Below are positions 1 through 8,841 of a DNA stretch of 64,000 bases, one piece after another. The position numbers were made by a program, and so were the translations under genes. Source of the stretch: Aquibium oceanicum (GTDB lineage: Bacteria; Pseudomonadota; Alphaproteobacteria; Rhizobiales; Rhizobiaceae). The stretch lies in assembly GCF_001889605.1 (NCBI RefSeq), contig NZ_CP018171.1:2440501-2504500 (forward strand). The letters run 5' to 3'. The stretch's first letter is position 1, and every line of letters starts with the position of its first letter. The notes below the pieces were generated by a model. That model was not told the DNA's origin. It ran no database searches and saw only the letters and a program-made list of their open reading frames with translations.

Positions 1-160
1 CGTCGATGTCGTCGGCGTAGACCAGCGCCCGAAACGTGTCTCGCAGTTCGGCATAGCTCTCGAAGGTCAGCGGATTCTTGCGGTCGGGCCGGTTCAGGCG
101 AACCGTCGCGACGCCGTCTCTGGCTTCCCAGAGGAAGTGCTGCGGCTCGAGGCCTGCCAT
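1..160 (-). CDS. Enoyl-CoA hydratase/isomerase family protein (5' part only)
   Basis: Only the first 53 codons lie in the window; the gene continues beyond position 1. The visible N-terminus ([20 protein letters not shown] followed by [12 protein letters not shown]) is the crotonase-fold opening, in which a beta hairpin leads into the L-N-R-P motif. Such enzymes add water to, or isomerise, 2-enoyl-CoA thioesters. The ATG at 160 lies 5 nt after the MarR stop codon, so it is the last visible gene of the operon monooxygenase/reductase, SDR, MarR, hydratase. In that context it probably acts in beta-oxidation-like processing of a dearomatised aryl-CoA. Family is secure; substrate is inferred from neighbours. 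Confidence 0.8.
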   Translation of the reverse strand, partial: MAGLEPQHFLWEARDGVATVRLNRPDRKNPLTFESYAELRDTFRALVYADDID

Positions 161-165
161 TGCGG

Positions 166-645
166 TCAATGTTCGTCCTCCCAGTTGCTGCGGAACGTCT
201 TCAGCATGGATGCGAGCCGGCGGGCGTCGCCCTCGGAGACGTCTCCCAGCAGCTCGCCGATCCAGCCCTCGTGCACGGCCGCCATCTCGCGAAAGACCTC
301 CTGGCCGCGCGGCGTCAGCCGCACGATCGAGGTGCGGCGGTCGCCCTCGCGCCGGGCGCGCGCAACGAACCCGTCATTGACCAGCCGGTCGACGATGCCG
401 GTGACGTTGCCGTTGGAGACCAGCAGGAAACGCGACAGGTCGCTCATCAGCATGCCGTCGGGCGCGCGGTTCAAGGCCGCCATGACGTCGAAGCGCGGTA
501 GCGTGGTGTCGAACTCGCGCTTCAGGCGCTCGCGCAGTTCGTTCTCGACGATGCGCGAGGCCCGGAGCAGCCTTATCCACAGGCGCAGCCGCTCCTTCGA
601 GGCGGGGGCGGCGTCGACGGCCGCGAGCGGCGCGCTCGCCGTCAC
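166..645 (-). CDS. MarR family transcriptional regulator
   Basis: A 159-residue protein with the MarR winged helix-turn-helix: a dimerisation helix (residues about 15-45), a recognition region around [19 protein letters not shown], and a wing with basic REGDRRTS before [11 protein letters not shown]. The GTG start at 645 overlaps the stop of the upstream SDR gene (GTGA), which argues for translational coupling and against longer upstream starts. MarR proteins in aromatic acyl-CoA operons commonly repress their own operon and release on binding a CoA thioester. The palindrome at 3778-3803 ahead of the first gene is its likely operator (inference). Confidence 0.88.
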   Translation of the reverse strand: MTASAPLAAVDAAPASKERLRLWIRLLRASRIVENELRERLKREFDTTLPRFDVMAALNRAPDGMLMSDLSRFLLVSNGNVTGIVDRLVNDGFVARARREGDRRTSIVRLTPRGQEVFREMAAVHEGWIGELLGDVSEGDARRLASMLKTFRSNWEDEH

Positions 646-1400
646 AGCGGACCGCCGGAGATGGCGACCGGCTGGCCGGTGACCGAGATCGCCTCGTCGC
701 TGACGAGCCACATGGCGGCGGCCGCGACCTCCTCCGGCTTGATCAGGCGGTGGTTGGGGTTGAACTCGGCAAAATTCTGCCGCGCCTCCTCGGCGCTGCG
801 GCCGGTCTTTTCCATGACACGGGCGATCGACTGCTCCAGCATCTCGGTCTCGACATAGGCGGGGCAGATGGCGTTCACGGTGACGCCGGTCTTCAAGAGT
901 TCCGCGGCGAGCGACTTGGTGAGGCCGATCACCCCGTGCTTGGAGGCGACGTAGGGCGCCACGTAGGCCGAACCCTTGAGGCCGGCGACCGAGGCGATGA
1001 AGACGATGCGGCCGCGCTTGCGCTCTGCCATGCCTGCGAGCGCCGGCCGGACGGTCAGGAAGGCGCCGGTCAGGTTGACGTCGATGATGCGCTTCCACTC
1101 CTCCAGCGAGGTCTTGTGGGCGGGTGCACTGGAGGCGATGCCGGCATTGGCCACCACGATGTCGAAAGGCCCGCGCGCGGCTTCCGCCTCCCGGTAGAGC
1201 GCCTCGACGGAGGCCTCGTCCGTGACGTCGGCCGTCATGGCGTGGATCTTCGGATTGCCCTGTGCCACCGCGTCGAGCGCCTCCTTGCGGCGGCCGCAGA
1301 TGGTGACCTCGACGCCGGCCTTGGCGAGTGCCTCGGCGATGGCCTTGCCGATGCCGGTGGCGCCGCCGGTGACCAGCGCGTGGGTGAGGGAGATCGTCAT
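642..1400 (-). CDS. SDR family NAD(P)-dependent oxidoreductase (3-hydroxyacyl-CoA dehydrogenase-like)
   Basis: A 252-residue classical short-chain dehydrogenase. The cofactor loop TGGATGIG is at residues 11-18, NAG at 85-87, and the catalytic Ser137, Tyr150 and Lys154 are all present (Y-V-A-S-K). The C-terminus ends in the usual V-T-G-Q-P sequence of the family. It is the second gene of the operon, 28 nt after the monooxygenase/reductase fusion, and overlaps the MarR gene by 4 nt. In aerobic 2-aminobenzoyl-CoA-type pathways an SDR serves as 3-hydroxyacyl-CoA dehydrogenase, which fits here; the substrate is inferred from context. Confidence 0.88.
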   Translation of the reverse strand: MTISLTHALVTGGATGIGKAIAEALAKAGVEVTICGRRKEALDAVAQGNPKIHAMTADVTDEASVEALYREAEAARGPFDIVVANAGIASSAPAHKTSLEEWKRIIDVNLTGAFLTVRPALAGMAERKRGRIVFIASVAGLKGSAYVAPYVASKHGVIGLTKSLAAELLKTGVTVNAICPAYVETEMLEQSIARVMEKTGRSAEEARQNFAEFNPNHRLIKPEEVAAAAMWLVSDEAISVTGQPVAISGGPL

Positions 1401-1428
1401 GGTGTCCCGCCTGTCGAAATTGCCGCCA

Positions 1429-3720
1429 TCACACCTTCCCCGTCATCTGGTCCTGCCGCTCGGCGAGCCGGTAGAGCTGGTCGCGGCCCGGCAGGTAGGG
1501 GTCGGGCCACTTGACGCCGCGGTCGCCGAGCGCCGCCGCCGCGTGGAGGGTCCAGTAGGGGTCCGCCAGATGCGGACGAGCGAGACAGACGAGGTCGGCG
1601 CGGCCGGCCATCAGTATCGAGTTGACGTGGTCCGGCTCGTAGATGTTGCCGACCGCCATGGTGGCCATGCCGGTCTCGTTGCGGATGCGGTCGGAGAATG
1701 GCGTCTGGAACATGCGGCCGTAGACGGGTTTCGCCAGCTTCGACGTCTGGCCGGCCGAGACGTCGCAGATGTCGACGCCCGCTTCCCGCAGCATGCGCGC
1801 GACTTCCACCGCCTCCTGAGGCGTGACGCCGTCCTCGCCGACCCAGTCGTTGGCCGAGATGCGCACCGAGATCGGCTTACCGGCGGGCCAGACCGCGCGC
1901 ACGGCCTGGAAGATCTCCAGCGGGTAGCGCATGCGGTTTTCCAGGCTGCCGCCGTATTCGTCCGTACGCCGGTTGGTCAGCGGGGTGATGAAGGAGGAGA
2001 GCAGGTAGCCGTGGGCATAATGCAGCTCCAGCATGTCGAAGCCGCAGCGATCGGCCATCCGCGCCGAGGCCACGAACTGGTCGCGCACCATGTCCATGTC
2101 GGCGCGGTCCATCGGCTTCGGCCGGGCGTTCGCCGGCGACCACGGCACGTCGGAGGCGGCGAGTAGCGGCCAGTTGCCTTCGGGAAGCGGCGCGTCGGCT
2201 TCCTCCCAGCCCAGCTGGGTCGAGCCCTTGGGGCCTGAATGGCCGATCTGGGCGCAGATCTTCGCCTCGGTCTCGGCATGGACGAAATCGACCAGCCGCT
2301 TCCAGGCCGCCTCGTGCTCCGGCGCGTAGAAGCCGGGACAGCCGGGCGTGATGCGGCCTTCGGGCGAAACGCAGGTCATCTCGATGTAGATCATGCCGGC
2401 GCCGCCCTTGGCGCGCTCGGCGTAGTGGGCGAAGTGCCAATCGGTCGGGCAGCCGTCCACCGCCTTGTACTGCGCCATGGGCGAGACCACGATGCGGTTC
2501 TTCAGGTCCATGTCGCGCAAGCTGAACGGCGCGAACATCGGCGCGCGCGCGGTGTTGGTTTCGTTGCCGGCCTGGCGCTGGAACCAGCGCTCGGCGCTCT
2601 CCAGCCACTCGCTGTCGCGCAGCCGCAGGTTCTCGTGGCTGATGCGCTGCGAGCGGGTGAGCAGCGAATAGTTGAACTGCACGGGATCGAGGTGGAAGTA
2701 ACGCTCCACGTCCTCGAACCATTCGAGCGAGTTGCGTGCCGCCGACTGGAGCTTCAGCACCTCGGTGCGGCGCGCCTCTTCGTACTTCGCGAAGGCGCCT
2801 TCGAGCGTCGGTTCGGAGGTGACGTAGTCGGCGAGCGCGATGGCGCTTTCCATGGCGAGCTTGGTGCCCGAGCCGATGGAAAAATGCGCGCTGGCGGCCG
2901 CGTCGCCCATCAGAGCCAGGTTTTCGTGCGACCAGCGCTCGCACAGCACGCGCGGGAAGTTGATCCAGGCCGAGCCGCGGATGTGGTTGGCGTTGGTCAT
3001 CAGCGCGTGGCCGTCGAGGTGATCCTTGAAGATCTCCTCGCAGACGGCGATCGATTCCTGCTGCGACATGGTGCCGAAGCCGTAGTTGTTCCAGGTCTCC
3101 TCCGAGCACTCGACGATGAAGGTCGCGGTGTCGGCGTCGAACTGGTAGGCGTGCGCCCAGACCCAGCCCTTGTCGGTCTCCTCGAAGATGAAGGTGAAGG
3201 CGTCGTCGAATTTCTGGTGCGTGCCGAGCCAGACGAACTTGCAGGCGCGGATGTCGATGTCGGGCTTGAAAACGTCCGCGAAGGCGGTGCGGGTCTTGGA
3301 GTTCAACCCGTCGGCCGCGACGACGAGGTCGTACCGCTCCATGTAATATCGCGGTTCGCGCGATTCCGTCTCGAAGCGAAGATCGACTCCGAGTTCGCGG
3401 GCGCGCTCCTGCAACAGGACGAGAAGCTGCTTGCGGCCGATGCCGCAGAAGCCGTGGCCGGTCGAGACGGTGCGGGTACCGCGATAGAAGACCGAGATGT
3501 CGTCCCAGTAGGCGAAATGCGCGCGGATGCGTTCGGCGCTGACGGGATCGTTTTCGGCGAGGTTGTCGAGCGTCTCGTCGGAGAGCACCACGCCCCAGCC
3601 GAATGTGTCGTCGGCCTTGTTGCGCTCGATGACGGTAACCTCGTGCGCGGCGTCGCGCAGCTTCATCGAGATCGCGAAGTAGAGGCCGGCGGGACCTCCG
3701 CCGAGGACTGCGATCTTCAT
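1429..3720 (-). CDS. Bifunctional salicylyl-CoA 5-hydroxylase / FMN oxidoreductase (2-aminobenzoyl-CoA monooxygenase/reductase-like)
   Basis: A 763-residue fusion of two flavoenzymes. Residues 1-385 are a class A FAD monooxygenase: GGGPAGLY at 7-14, the AADGLNS motif near 135 and the [17 protein letters not shown] motif near 272. Residues about 395-763 are an old-yellow-enzyme (OYE/2,4-dienoyl-CoA reductase) FMN barrel starting [19 protein letters not shown]. This architecture is known for 2-aminobenzoyl-CoA monooxygenase/reductase, which hydroxylates and then reduces the ring of an aryl-CoA, and for the salicylyl-CoA 5-hydroxylase annotation family. The ATG at 3720 was chosen because a strong GGAGGAGG site precedes it. 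First gene of the operon with SDR, MarR and enoyl-CoA hydratase. Exact aryl-CoA substrate is not decidable from sequence; no CoA ligase is visible in the window. Confidence 0.88.
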   Translation of the reverse strand: MKIAVLGGGPAGLYFAISMKLRDAAHEVTVIERNKADDTFGWGVVLSDETLDNLAENDPVSAERIRAHFAYWDDISVFYRGTRTVSTGHGFCGIGRKQLLVLLQERARELGVDLRFETESREPRYYMERYDLVVAADGLNSKTRTAFADVFKPDIDIRACKFVWLGTHQKFDDAFTFIFEETDKGWVWAHAYQFDADTATFIVECSEETWNNYGFGTMSQQESIAVCEEIFKDHLDGHALMTNANHIRGSAWINFPRVLCERWSHENLALMGDAAASAHFSIGSGTKLAMESAIALADYVTSEPTLEGAFAKYEEARRTEVLKLQSAARNSLEWFEDVERYFHLDPVQFNYSLLTRSQRISHENLRLRDSEWLESAERWFQRQAGNETNTARAPMFAPFSLRDMDLKNRIVVSPMAQYKAVDGCPTDWHFAHYAERAKGGAGMIYIEMTCVSPEGRITPGCPGFYAPEHEAAWKRLVDFVHAETEAKICAQIGHSGPKGSTQLGWEEADAPLPEGNWPLLAASDVPWSPANARPKPMDRADMDMVRDQFVASARMADRCGFDMLELHYAHGYLLSSFITPLTNRRTDEYGGSLENRMRYPLEIFQAVRAVWPAGKPISVRISANDWVGEDGVTPQEAVEVARMLREAGVDICDVSAGQTSKLAKPVYGRMFQTPFSDRIRNETGMATMAVGNIYEPDHVNSILMAGRADLVCLARPHLADPYWTLHAAAALGDRGVKWPDPYLPGRDQLYRLAERQDQMTGKV

Positions 3721-3777
3721 GTCGCGCCACCTCCTCCACTCGAGTGCAAGGGCAGCATGGCACCGTCGCGAAATTGT

Positions 3778-3803
3778 TTCAAGCATGAAATTTCATGATT
3801 GAA
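3778..3803. promoter_or_regulatory. Near-perfect 26-bp palindrome, candidate MarR operator
   Basis: The sequence is TTCAA, one base, CATGAAATTTCATG, one base, TTGAA. The central 14 bp is a perfect palindrome, and only one position pair (g/a) breaks symmetry over 26 bp. It lies 58-83 bp upstream of the monooxygenase/reductase ATG and downstream of the glutamine-synthetase-like stop. Size, symmetry and AT-rich centre match MarR operators, and the operon encodes a MarR protein. Confidence 0.65.
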
Positions 3804-3821
3804 GCATTCCGCCGGGGCGCC

Positions 3822-5174
3822 TCACAGATACCAGTCGAACTCGCGCCGGGAGGGCAGGGCGAAGAAGGCGGCGAGTTCGGCCTCCTTTACGCTGGCGTAG
3901 ATGGCGGGATAATCCTCGCCCAGCCACCGCGGCAGGACCGTTGCCGCCCGCAACGCCCTCAGCGAATCCCAGGGCGTCAGCGGCAAAGCGTCGTCGATCT
4001 CGGCGCCGGCATTGCCCGTATGCTTGTCGCCCGGGTCGAGCCTGTTCTCGATGCCGTGATGCATGCCCGCCAGCACCGCGGCGATGACGAGATAGGGGTT
4101 CGCCTCGGCACCGGCGATGCGGTGCTCGATGCGCCGCGACGCCCCGGAGGAGACGGGAACGCGGAAGGCGACGGAGCGGTTGTTCTCGCCCCAGTCCTTC
4201 GTCACCGGCGTGAAGTTGTTGGCCTCAAAGCGGCGGAAGACGTTGATGTTGGGCGCGAAGAGCGCCATGCCCTCCGCCATCGTAGCCTGGAGACCGGCCG
4301 CGGCATGACCGAGCATCGTCTGGCCTTGCGGGAAGCGGTCGTCGAAAAGATTTTGGCCGTCCGCGTCGAGCATGCTTGCGTGAACGTGCAGCCCGCTGCC
4401 GGCCTGGTCCGAAAAAGGCTTCGACAGGAACGTCGCCTCCATCCCATGCCTGCGCGCCACGGCCTGGACGATGCGCCCCAGCAGGCAGGCGTCGTCGGCG
4501 GCGCGCACGGGATCGTCGCGATGTTCGAGGTTCACCTCGAACTGGCCAGCGCCGTATTCGCTGATGATGGTGGAGGAGGGGACGTTCTGGCGCCGGCACG
4601 TATCCTCGATGTCGGTGAGGATCGGCTGGTACTCGTCGAGCTTGGCGAGCGACAGTACCTTGCCGGCAGATTCACGCGCGCCGGTCGCGGGCGAGCTGGG
4701 AGGGAGCGGCGCGCCGTCTTCGCCGCGCTCCCTGTCGATCAGGTAGAACTCCAGTTCGGCCGCCACCACGGGCTTCAGGCCCGCCTCGCGGACGATCCCC
4801 ACCGTGCGTTCGAGCACCGTGCGCGGGTCGTACCAGAAGGGTTCGCCGGTGGCTGCGTGAACCGGCCGGCCCATGACCTGCGCGAGGCCCTCGTTCCACG
4901 GGACAGGGACCAGCGTTCCGGCAACCGGTAGAACGTTGGCATCGGGATCGCCGTCCGAAAAGCCGTACCCCATCGGGTCGGCCGTGTTGCCCTGCACGTC
5001 GACCAGCGACATCGCCGCGCAGACCGGCGAGCCCTGGTCGAAGAGCTTCGCCATGTGGGCGCGCGGCAGGCGCTTGCCGTAGGCGTTGCCGCAGAGGTCG
5101 AAGAGAACGACGTCGCAATGCGTCGTGCCAGGATTCTCCGCGAGGAATGTCTGGAGTTCGTCCCGATCGCCCAT
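3822..5174 (-). CDS. Glutamine synthetase family protein (gamma-glutamylamine synthetase-like)
   Basis: A 450-residue type I-like glutamine synthetase homologue. An N-terminal beta-grasp part carries DVVLFDLCGNAYGKR, and a catalytic barrel carries the metal/glutamate motifs VVAAELEFYLI, GAGQFEVNLEH, GSGLHVHASM and NRSVAFRVP. Family members of this length without the adenylylation-loop architecture usually ligate glutamate to polyamines or other amines (PuuA-like) rather than to ammonia. It ends about 100 bp upstream of the aryl-CoA operon on the same strand, so it may feed or precede it, but the palindrome between them suggests separate control. The amine substrate is unknown. A divergent GFA gene starts 150 bp away. 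Confidence 0.85.
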   Translation of the reverse strand: MGDRDELQTFLAENPGTTHCDVVLFDLCGNAYGKRLPRAHMAKLFDQGSPVCAAMSLVDVQGNTADPMGYGFSDGDPDANVLPVAGTLVPVPWNEGLAQVMGRPVHAATGEPFWYDPRTVLERTVGIVREAGLKPVVAAELEFYLIDRERGEDGAPLPPSSPATGARESAGKVLSLAKLDEYQPILTDIEDTCRRQNVPSSTIISEYGAGQFEVNLEHRDDPVRAADDACLLGRIVQAVARRHGMEATFLSKPFSDQAGSGLHVHASMLDADGQNLFDDRFPQGQTMLGHAAAGLQATMAEGMALFAPNINVFRRFEANNFTPVTKDWGENNRSVAFRVPVSSGASRRIEHRIAGAEANPYLVIAAVLAGMHHGIENRLDPGDKHTGNAGAEIDDALPLTPWDSLRALRAATVLPRWLGEDYPAIYASVKEAELAAFFALPSRREFDWYL

Positions 5175-5324
5175 GTCGCCCTTCCCGCTGCCCGGATGTA
5201 AGCCTAGCGGTGAATTGGGGATTGGTCACCTTGGCACGTCGCATCTCGTTCAACGAAGGTTCAAAAATCCGCACTGGTCGAAACCGGTCCGCCGTAGGAT
5301 CATCACGCCGAGAGGGAGACGAAC

Positions 5325-5738
5325 ATGGAAGAACATCGCGGGGCATGCCTGTGCGGAGCGGTGCGGTTCACGACGCGCGGCGCGCTGCGCGGCGTCGTCT
5401 ATTGCCACTGCTCGCAGTGCCGCAAGCAGTCGGGCCATTACTACGCTGCGACGGACGTCGCCGATGAAAGTCTGACGGTCGAAGGAGCCGACAGCATCAC
5501 CTGGTACAGGGCTTCGGATATTGCGCAGCGCGGCTTCTGCAAACATTGCGGTTCGGCGCTTTTCTGGAAACAGGACCGGTCAGGGAAGACCTCCGTGATG
5601 GCGGGCGCTTTCGAGGCGCCGACCGGACTGAAGGCCGAAGCGCACATCTTTGTGGCCGATAAGGGCGACTACTATTCGATCGACGACGGCCTGCCGCAGT
5701 CGGCGTCATCGCCGGGCGTCGTCGTCGCGGACAGTTGA
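5325..5738 (+). CDS. GFA family (CENP-V/GFA domain) zinc protein
   Basis: A 137-residue protein with the zinc-binding cysteine pattern of the glutathione-dependent formaldehyde-activating enzyme fold: Cys8 and Cys10 (ACLCGAVRF), Cys27, Cys29 and Cys32 (CHCSQC), and a later FCKHCGSALFW. Aromatic FWKQD and GAFEAP segments are typical of the single-domain fold. The ATG at 5325 follows a GAGAGGGAGA ribosome site. Despite the family name most members have no proven formaldehyde role; no formaldehyde oxidation gene is nearby, so function stays open. It appears monocistronic. Confidence 0.87.
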   Translation: MEEHRGACLCGAVRFTTRGALRGVVYCHCSQCRKQSGHYYAATDVADESLTVEGADSITWYRASDIAQRGFCKHCGSALFWKQDRSGKTSVMAGAFEAPTGLKAEAHIFVADKGDYYSIDDGLPQSASSPGVVVADS

Positions 5739-5844
5739 ACAGGTTCTTGCGGTTCGTTCCCGCTGAGTGAACGCTCAGTCTTCCGCTGCGAGGCTCCACG
5801 CCAGCGAGCGATGTGCCTATCTTGCGGCCAAGGAGATACCATCC

Positions 5845-6642
5845 ATGGCCACGCTTCCCTCGCTCTTCATCTCGCACGGCGGTCCCAACATCGTCATCGA
5901 CGACATCGCCGCCCGCCACTTCCTGGAAGGCATCCCGGCGCTCATCGAGCGACCGAAGGCGATCGTCATCATGTCGGCCCATTTCGAGACCGGCGGCGTC
6001 TCGGTGGTGACCGATCCGCACCCGGATATGATCTATGATTTCGGCGGCTTCGCGCCGGAACTCTACCGTATGGTCTATCCGGCGCCGGGCGAGCCGAAGC
6101 TTGCCGAGCGCGTCTTCTCTATGCTCGAGGAGGCGGGGCTGGCGCCGTCGCGCTGCGAGCGGCGCGGCTACGACCACGGGACATGGACGCCGCTGAAGCT
6201 GGCCTTCCCGGAAGCCGACATCCCGGTCGTGCAGATCTCGATCGATCCCGACCGCGACGCGCGCTGGCACTATGCCGTTGGCCGTGCCCTCGCGCCGCTG
6301 CGCGAGGAGGGCATCCTGCTGATCGGCTCGGGCCACATCACGCACAATTTGCGCGCCGTCATCAGCGTCATGCGCACCGGCCGGCCGATCGACCCGCAGA
6401 TCGGGGAGCGTTTCAACGCCTTTACCGACTGGTTCGCGGAAAGATTCGCCGAGGGCGACATCGAGGCGCTGTTCGACTGGCGGCGCAGGGCGCCGTTCCC
6501 GGCCGACAATCACCCGACCGACGAACATCTGATGCCGATCTTCTTCGCGCTGGGCGCGGCCGGCGATCGCGCGAATGCCGAACGCGTTCACGCCTCGCGC
6601 GAATATGGCTTCTTCGCCTACGATTCCTACCTGTTCCAGTGA
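5845..6642 (+). CDS. DODA-type extradiol ring-cleavage dioxygenase (LigB fold)
   Basis: A 265-residue class III extradiol dioxygenase-like protein. The conserved SHGGPN metal/substrate loop is at residues 8-13, followed by IVIMSAHFE, the YDHGTWTPL histidine motif and the SGHITHNLR motif; these supply the expected non-haem iron ligands. Length and motifs match the 4,5-DOPA dioxygenase (YgiD-like) group. ATG at 5845 has AAGGAGAT upstream; a longer open frame from 5767 lacks a ribosome site. Bacterial homologues cleave catecholic rings, but the physiological substrate is usually unknown. It sits alone, not inside the aryl-CoA operon. Confidence 0.87.
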   Translation: MATLPSLFISHGGPNIVIDDIAARHFLEGIPALIERPKAIVIMSAHFETGGVSVVTDPHPDMIYDFGGFAPELYRMVYPAPGEPKLAERVFSMLEEAGLAPSRCERRGYDHGTWTPLKLAFPEADIPVVQISIDPDRDARWHYAVGRALAPLREEGILLIGSGHITHNLRAVISVMRTGRPIDPQIGERFNAFTDWFAERFAEGDIEALFDWRRRAPFPADNHPTDEHLMPIFFALGAAGDRANAERVHASREYGFFAYDSYLFQ

Positions 6643-6744
6643 GGCGCGCGACGGCGGGCACGCCGCGGATACCGGCGCACCGCCGCGTGCCTTCTTTCAT
6701 GCGCGCGTTCCTTGCTTATATTCGGCGCCTCGAAGGACCGCCGG

Positions 6745-7335
6745 ATGAACGACATGCAAGCCGAACTCGACCTGATGAAACGCGCCGGGCTTCCGGAAGA
6801 CCTGAGGTTCCTGGTCCAAAAATATCCGCGCGAGAACTGGGCAGCCCACCACAACATCGGCGGCATGGCCGGCATGTGGCTGCAGCGGCACGGCATGTTC
6901 CGCGAACTCGGCGGCATGCTGACCGGCGGCATCGCCGACTACCGCGAGGGCAGGACAAACGCGAATGAGTTCGCTCAGTGGTTCGCGCCGCGGCTCAACT
7001 TCTTTCTCGGCAATCTCGACGGCCACCACAACGTCGAGGACCAGCACTATTTCCCCGCTTTCGCGCGCGCCGAGACCAGGCTGAAGCGCGGCTTCGACAT
7101 CCTGGATGCCGACCATCACATGATCCACGAGGCGCTGGAGATGAACGCCGAGACAGCGAACGGCTTCCTGCGGGCGCTGAAGGAGAACGAGGACAAGCGG
7201 CGCTTCGCGGCCGATGCCTATGCCGACGCCAACCAGCGGCTGGTCGCCATGCTGACGCGCCACCTCGACGACGAGGAGGACCTGATCATTCCGCTGATTC
7301 TGGATCGGGGCGACGCGGCTCTGGTGCCGCACTGA
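6745..7335 (+). CDS. Hemerythrin-like (HHE domain) protein
   Basis: A 196-residue helical protein rich in paired His and Glu at hemerythrin-like spacing: His35/His36, His94/His95 with Glu98 and His101 (HHNVEDQH), His124/125 with His128-Glu129 (DADHHMIHE), and His173 with Glu177/Glu178 (RHLDDEEDLIIPLIL). Such domains bind a di-iron centre and are used for O2, NO or iron sensing and protection. Start ATG at 6745 has GAAGGA upstream. It ends 50 bp inside the opposing dedA-type gene, so the two 3' ends overlap. The exact role cannot be told from sequence. Confidence 0.85.
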   Translation: MNDMQAELDLMKRAGLPEDLRFLVQKYPRENWAAHHNIGGMAGMWLQRHGMFRELGGMLTGGIADYREGRTNANEFAQWFAPRLNFFLGNLDGHHNVEDQHYFPAFARAETRLKRGFDILDADHHMIHEALEMNAETANGFLRALKENEDKRRFAADAYADANQRLVAMLTRHLDDEEDLIIPLILDRGDAALVPH

Positions 7336-7906
7336 GCCTGCGCCGCCGGTTGGCCACCATCAGCAGACGCGCGGCGACGAGGCCCGCGACCGCCAGCCCC
7401 AGTGCGATGAACAGCCGCTCGTGCCGCTCGAAGGCTTCGCCCAGGAATTCTTCGGCACCCAGCCCGACGAAATAGCCGAGCCCGCCGAAGAGCGCCGCCC
7501 AGGAGGCGGCCGAGAGCGCGTTGAGCACCAGGAAGCGTCCGACCGGGATCGACGACAGGCCGGCCGCCACCCCGCCGACGAGGCGGAAGCCGTAGATGTA
7601 GCGGTTCGACAGGACGAAGAGGTTCGGATGGCGCTCGATCCAGGACATGGCCCGCCCGAAGGCCGGCGTTCCGCGCAGGCGCCGCAGGCGCGGGTGATCG
7701 CTGAAGCGCCGCCCGGCGATGAAGAAGATGACGTCGCCGATGAAGGCGCCCACCGCCGCCGCCGCGAAGGCCGCCCAGGGGGCGAACACGTTCTGGTGCG
7801 CGAAGAAGCCGGCCAGGATCGCCGCGGTCTCGCCCTCGGCCACGCTGCCCAGGAAGACGGCGAGCAGCCCGTAGCGCTCGACCAGCATATGGATGATGTC
7901 GCTCAT
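7286..7906 (-). CDS. DedA family (VTT domain) membrane protein
   Basis: A 206-residue integral membrane protein. It shows the DedA/SNARE-associated signature: GSVAEGETAAILAGFFA near the N-terminus, GAFIGDVIFFIAGRRF, and the re-entrant region NRYIYGFRLVGGVAAGLS with the conserved R and G residues. DedA proteins take part in envelope maintenance, proton-motive force and lipid scrambling. ATG at 7906 was chosen because the sequence before it is not membrane-like. The last 17 codons overlap the 3' end of the convergent hemerythrin gene. Confidence 0.87.
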   Translation of the reverse strand: MSDIIHMLVERYGLLAVFLGSVAEGETAAILAGFFAHQNVFAPWAAFAAAAVGAFIGDVIFFIAGRRFSDHPRLRRLRGTPAFGRAMSWIERHPNLFVLSNRYIYGFRLVGGVAAGLSSIPVGRFLVLNALSAASWAALFGGLGYFVGLGAEEFLGEAFERHERLFIALGLAVAGLVAARLLMVANRRRRLSAAPEPRRPDPESAE

Positions 7907-8027
7907 GCCGGAGTACGCGTCCCCGCGCCGGGCGCAGGCGCCGGTGATCCACCGGTCTTGCTCACGGTGGACCCGCCGAACCATGAGCCGGTCGATCTGT
8001 GCGCGCGGAGGTGGACAGCGGCTGCGT

Positions 8028-8579
8028 TCAGCTTTTCCCCTGCCTTTCCATGAACCTGATCCGGTTCCCGAACGGGTCGATCACGGTGCACTCGAGCCCC
8101 CAGTCCTGGCGCTCGAGGCCCGGGCGGTTGTACTTGTAGTCCTTGGCGAGCAGCCCCTTCTGGAAGGCCTCCACGCCGCTCATATAGACCACCATGTTTC
8201 CGCCCGGGCTGGCGTCGCCCGCGTGTTCCGAGAGGTGCAGCGTCAGCCCGCCCAACGAGACCTGCGTGTAGAGCGGAAAGTTCTCGCCGAAGCGATGCTC
8301 CCAGTCGACGGAGAAGCCGAGGAAGCCGAGATAGAACTCGTGCGCCTTGGCGACGTCGAAGATGCGCACGATGGGAATGGCCTGTTCGAAGGCGAAAGGC
8401 GCACGCGCGCCGTTGTCTCCCGCCCCGTCGATCCTGGCCGACAGCACGTTCCAGCTCGGCAGGCCGAACTGTCTCGCCACGATCTCGAGCGCGGCTGAAT
8501 GGGGGATTTCCTGTCCGCGCTCGGCGAGCGCCGCACGAAGCGACTTCGCCATCGCCTTGGCATCTGAATGGGCGAGCAT
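8028..8579 (-). CDS. Glyoxalase superfamily protein (VOC fold) with N-terminal helical domain
   Basis: A 183-residue protein. Residues 1-48 form a small helical region (AKAMAKSLRAALAERGQEI, then SAALEIVARQFGLPSWNVL) common at the front of bleomycin-resistance-like glyoxalase superfamily proteins. Residues about 60-180 are the VOC beta-alpha-beta repeats, with F-D-V-A-K-A-H-E-F-Y-L-G-F-L-G-F and a C-terminal DPFGNRIRFME. Metal-ligand candidates include His28-type residues, LHLSEHAGD and the final Glu. ATG at 8579 follows GAAGGAT. No drug or metabolite specificity can be assigned. Confidence 0.82.
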   Translation of the reverse strand: MLAHSDAKAMAKSLRAALAERGQEIPHSAALEIVARQFGLPSWNVLSARIDGAGDNGARAPFAFEQAIPIVRIFDVAKAHEFYLGFLGFSVDWEHRFGENFPLYTQVSLGGLTLHLSEHAGDASPGGNMVVYMSGVEAFQKGLLAKDYKYNRPGLERQDWGLECTVIDPFGNRIRFMERQGKS

Positions 8580-8841
8580 TGATTTTCCGATCCTTCGCTG
8601 GCGGCGGAAAAAAGAACCGGTGCCCGCCTTGCCGATGTCCTCCGCCGTTTTCGAATGAATCGGGAAAGGATCGTCCTTCGGCGCATTCGCAATTCCCCTT
8701 GCCGGGGTGCGGGCTGCGGGCTGCGCCAGCCGCTGCGGGGACAATAGGCGCGCGCCCGCCGGCGCGTCAATCGCCGGTTCGCCTGGAACAAAACGGCACC
8801 CCTTGCTGGCCTTTCGCCCCCGAATCACTACATTCCGGGGC

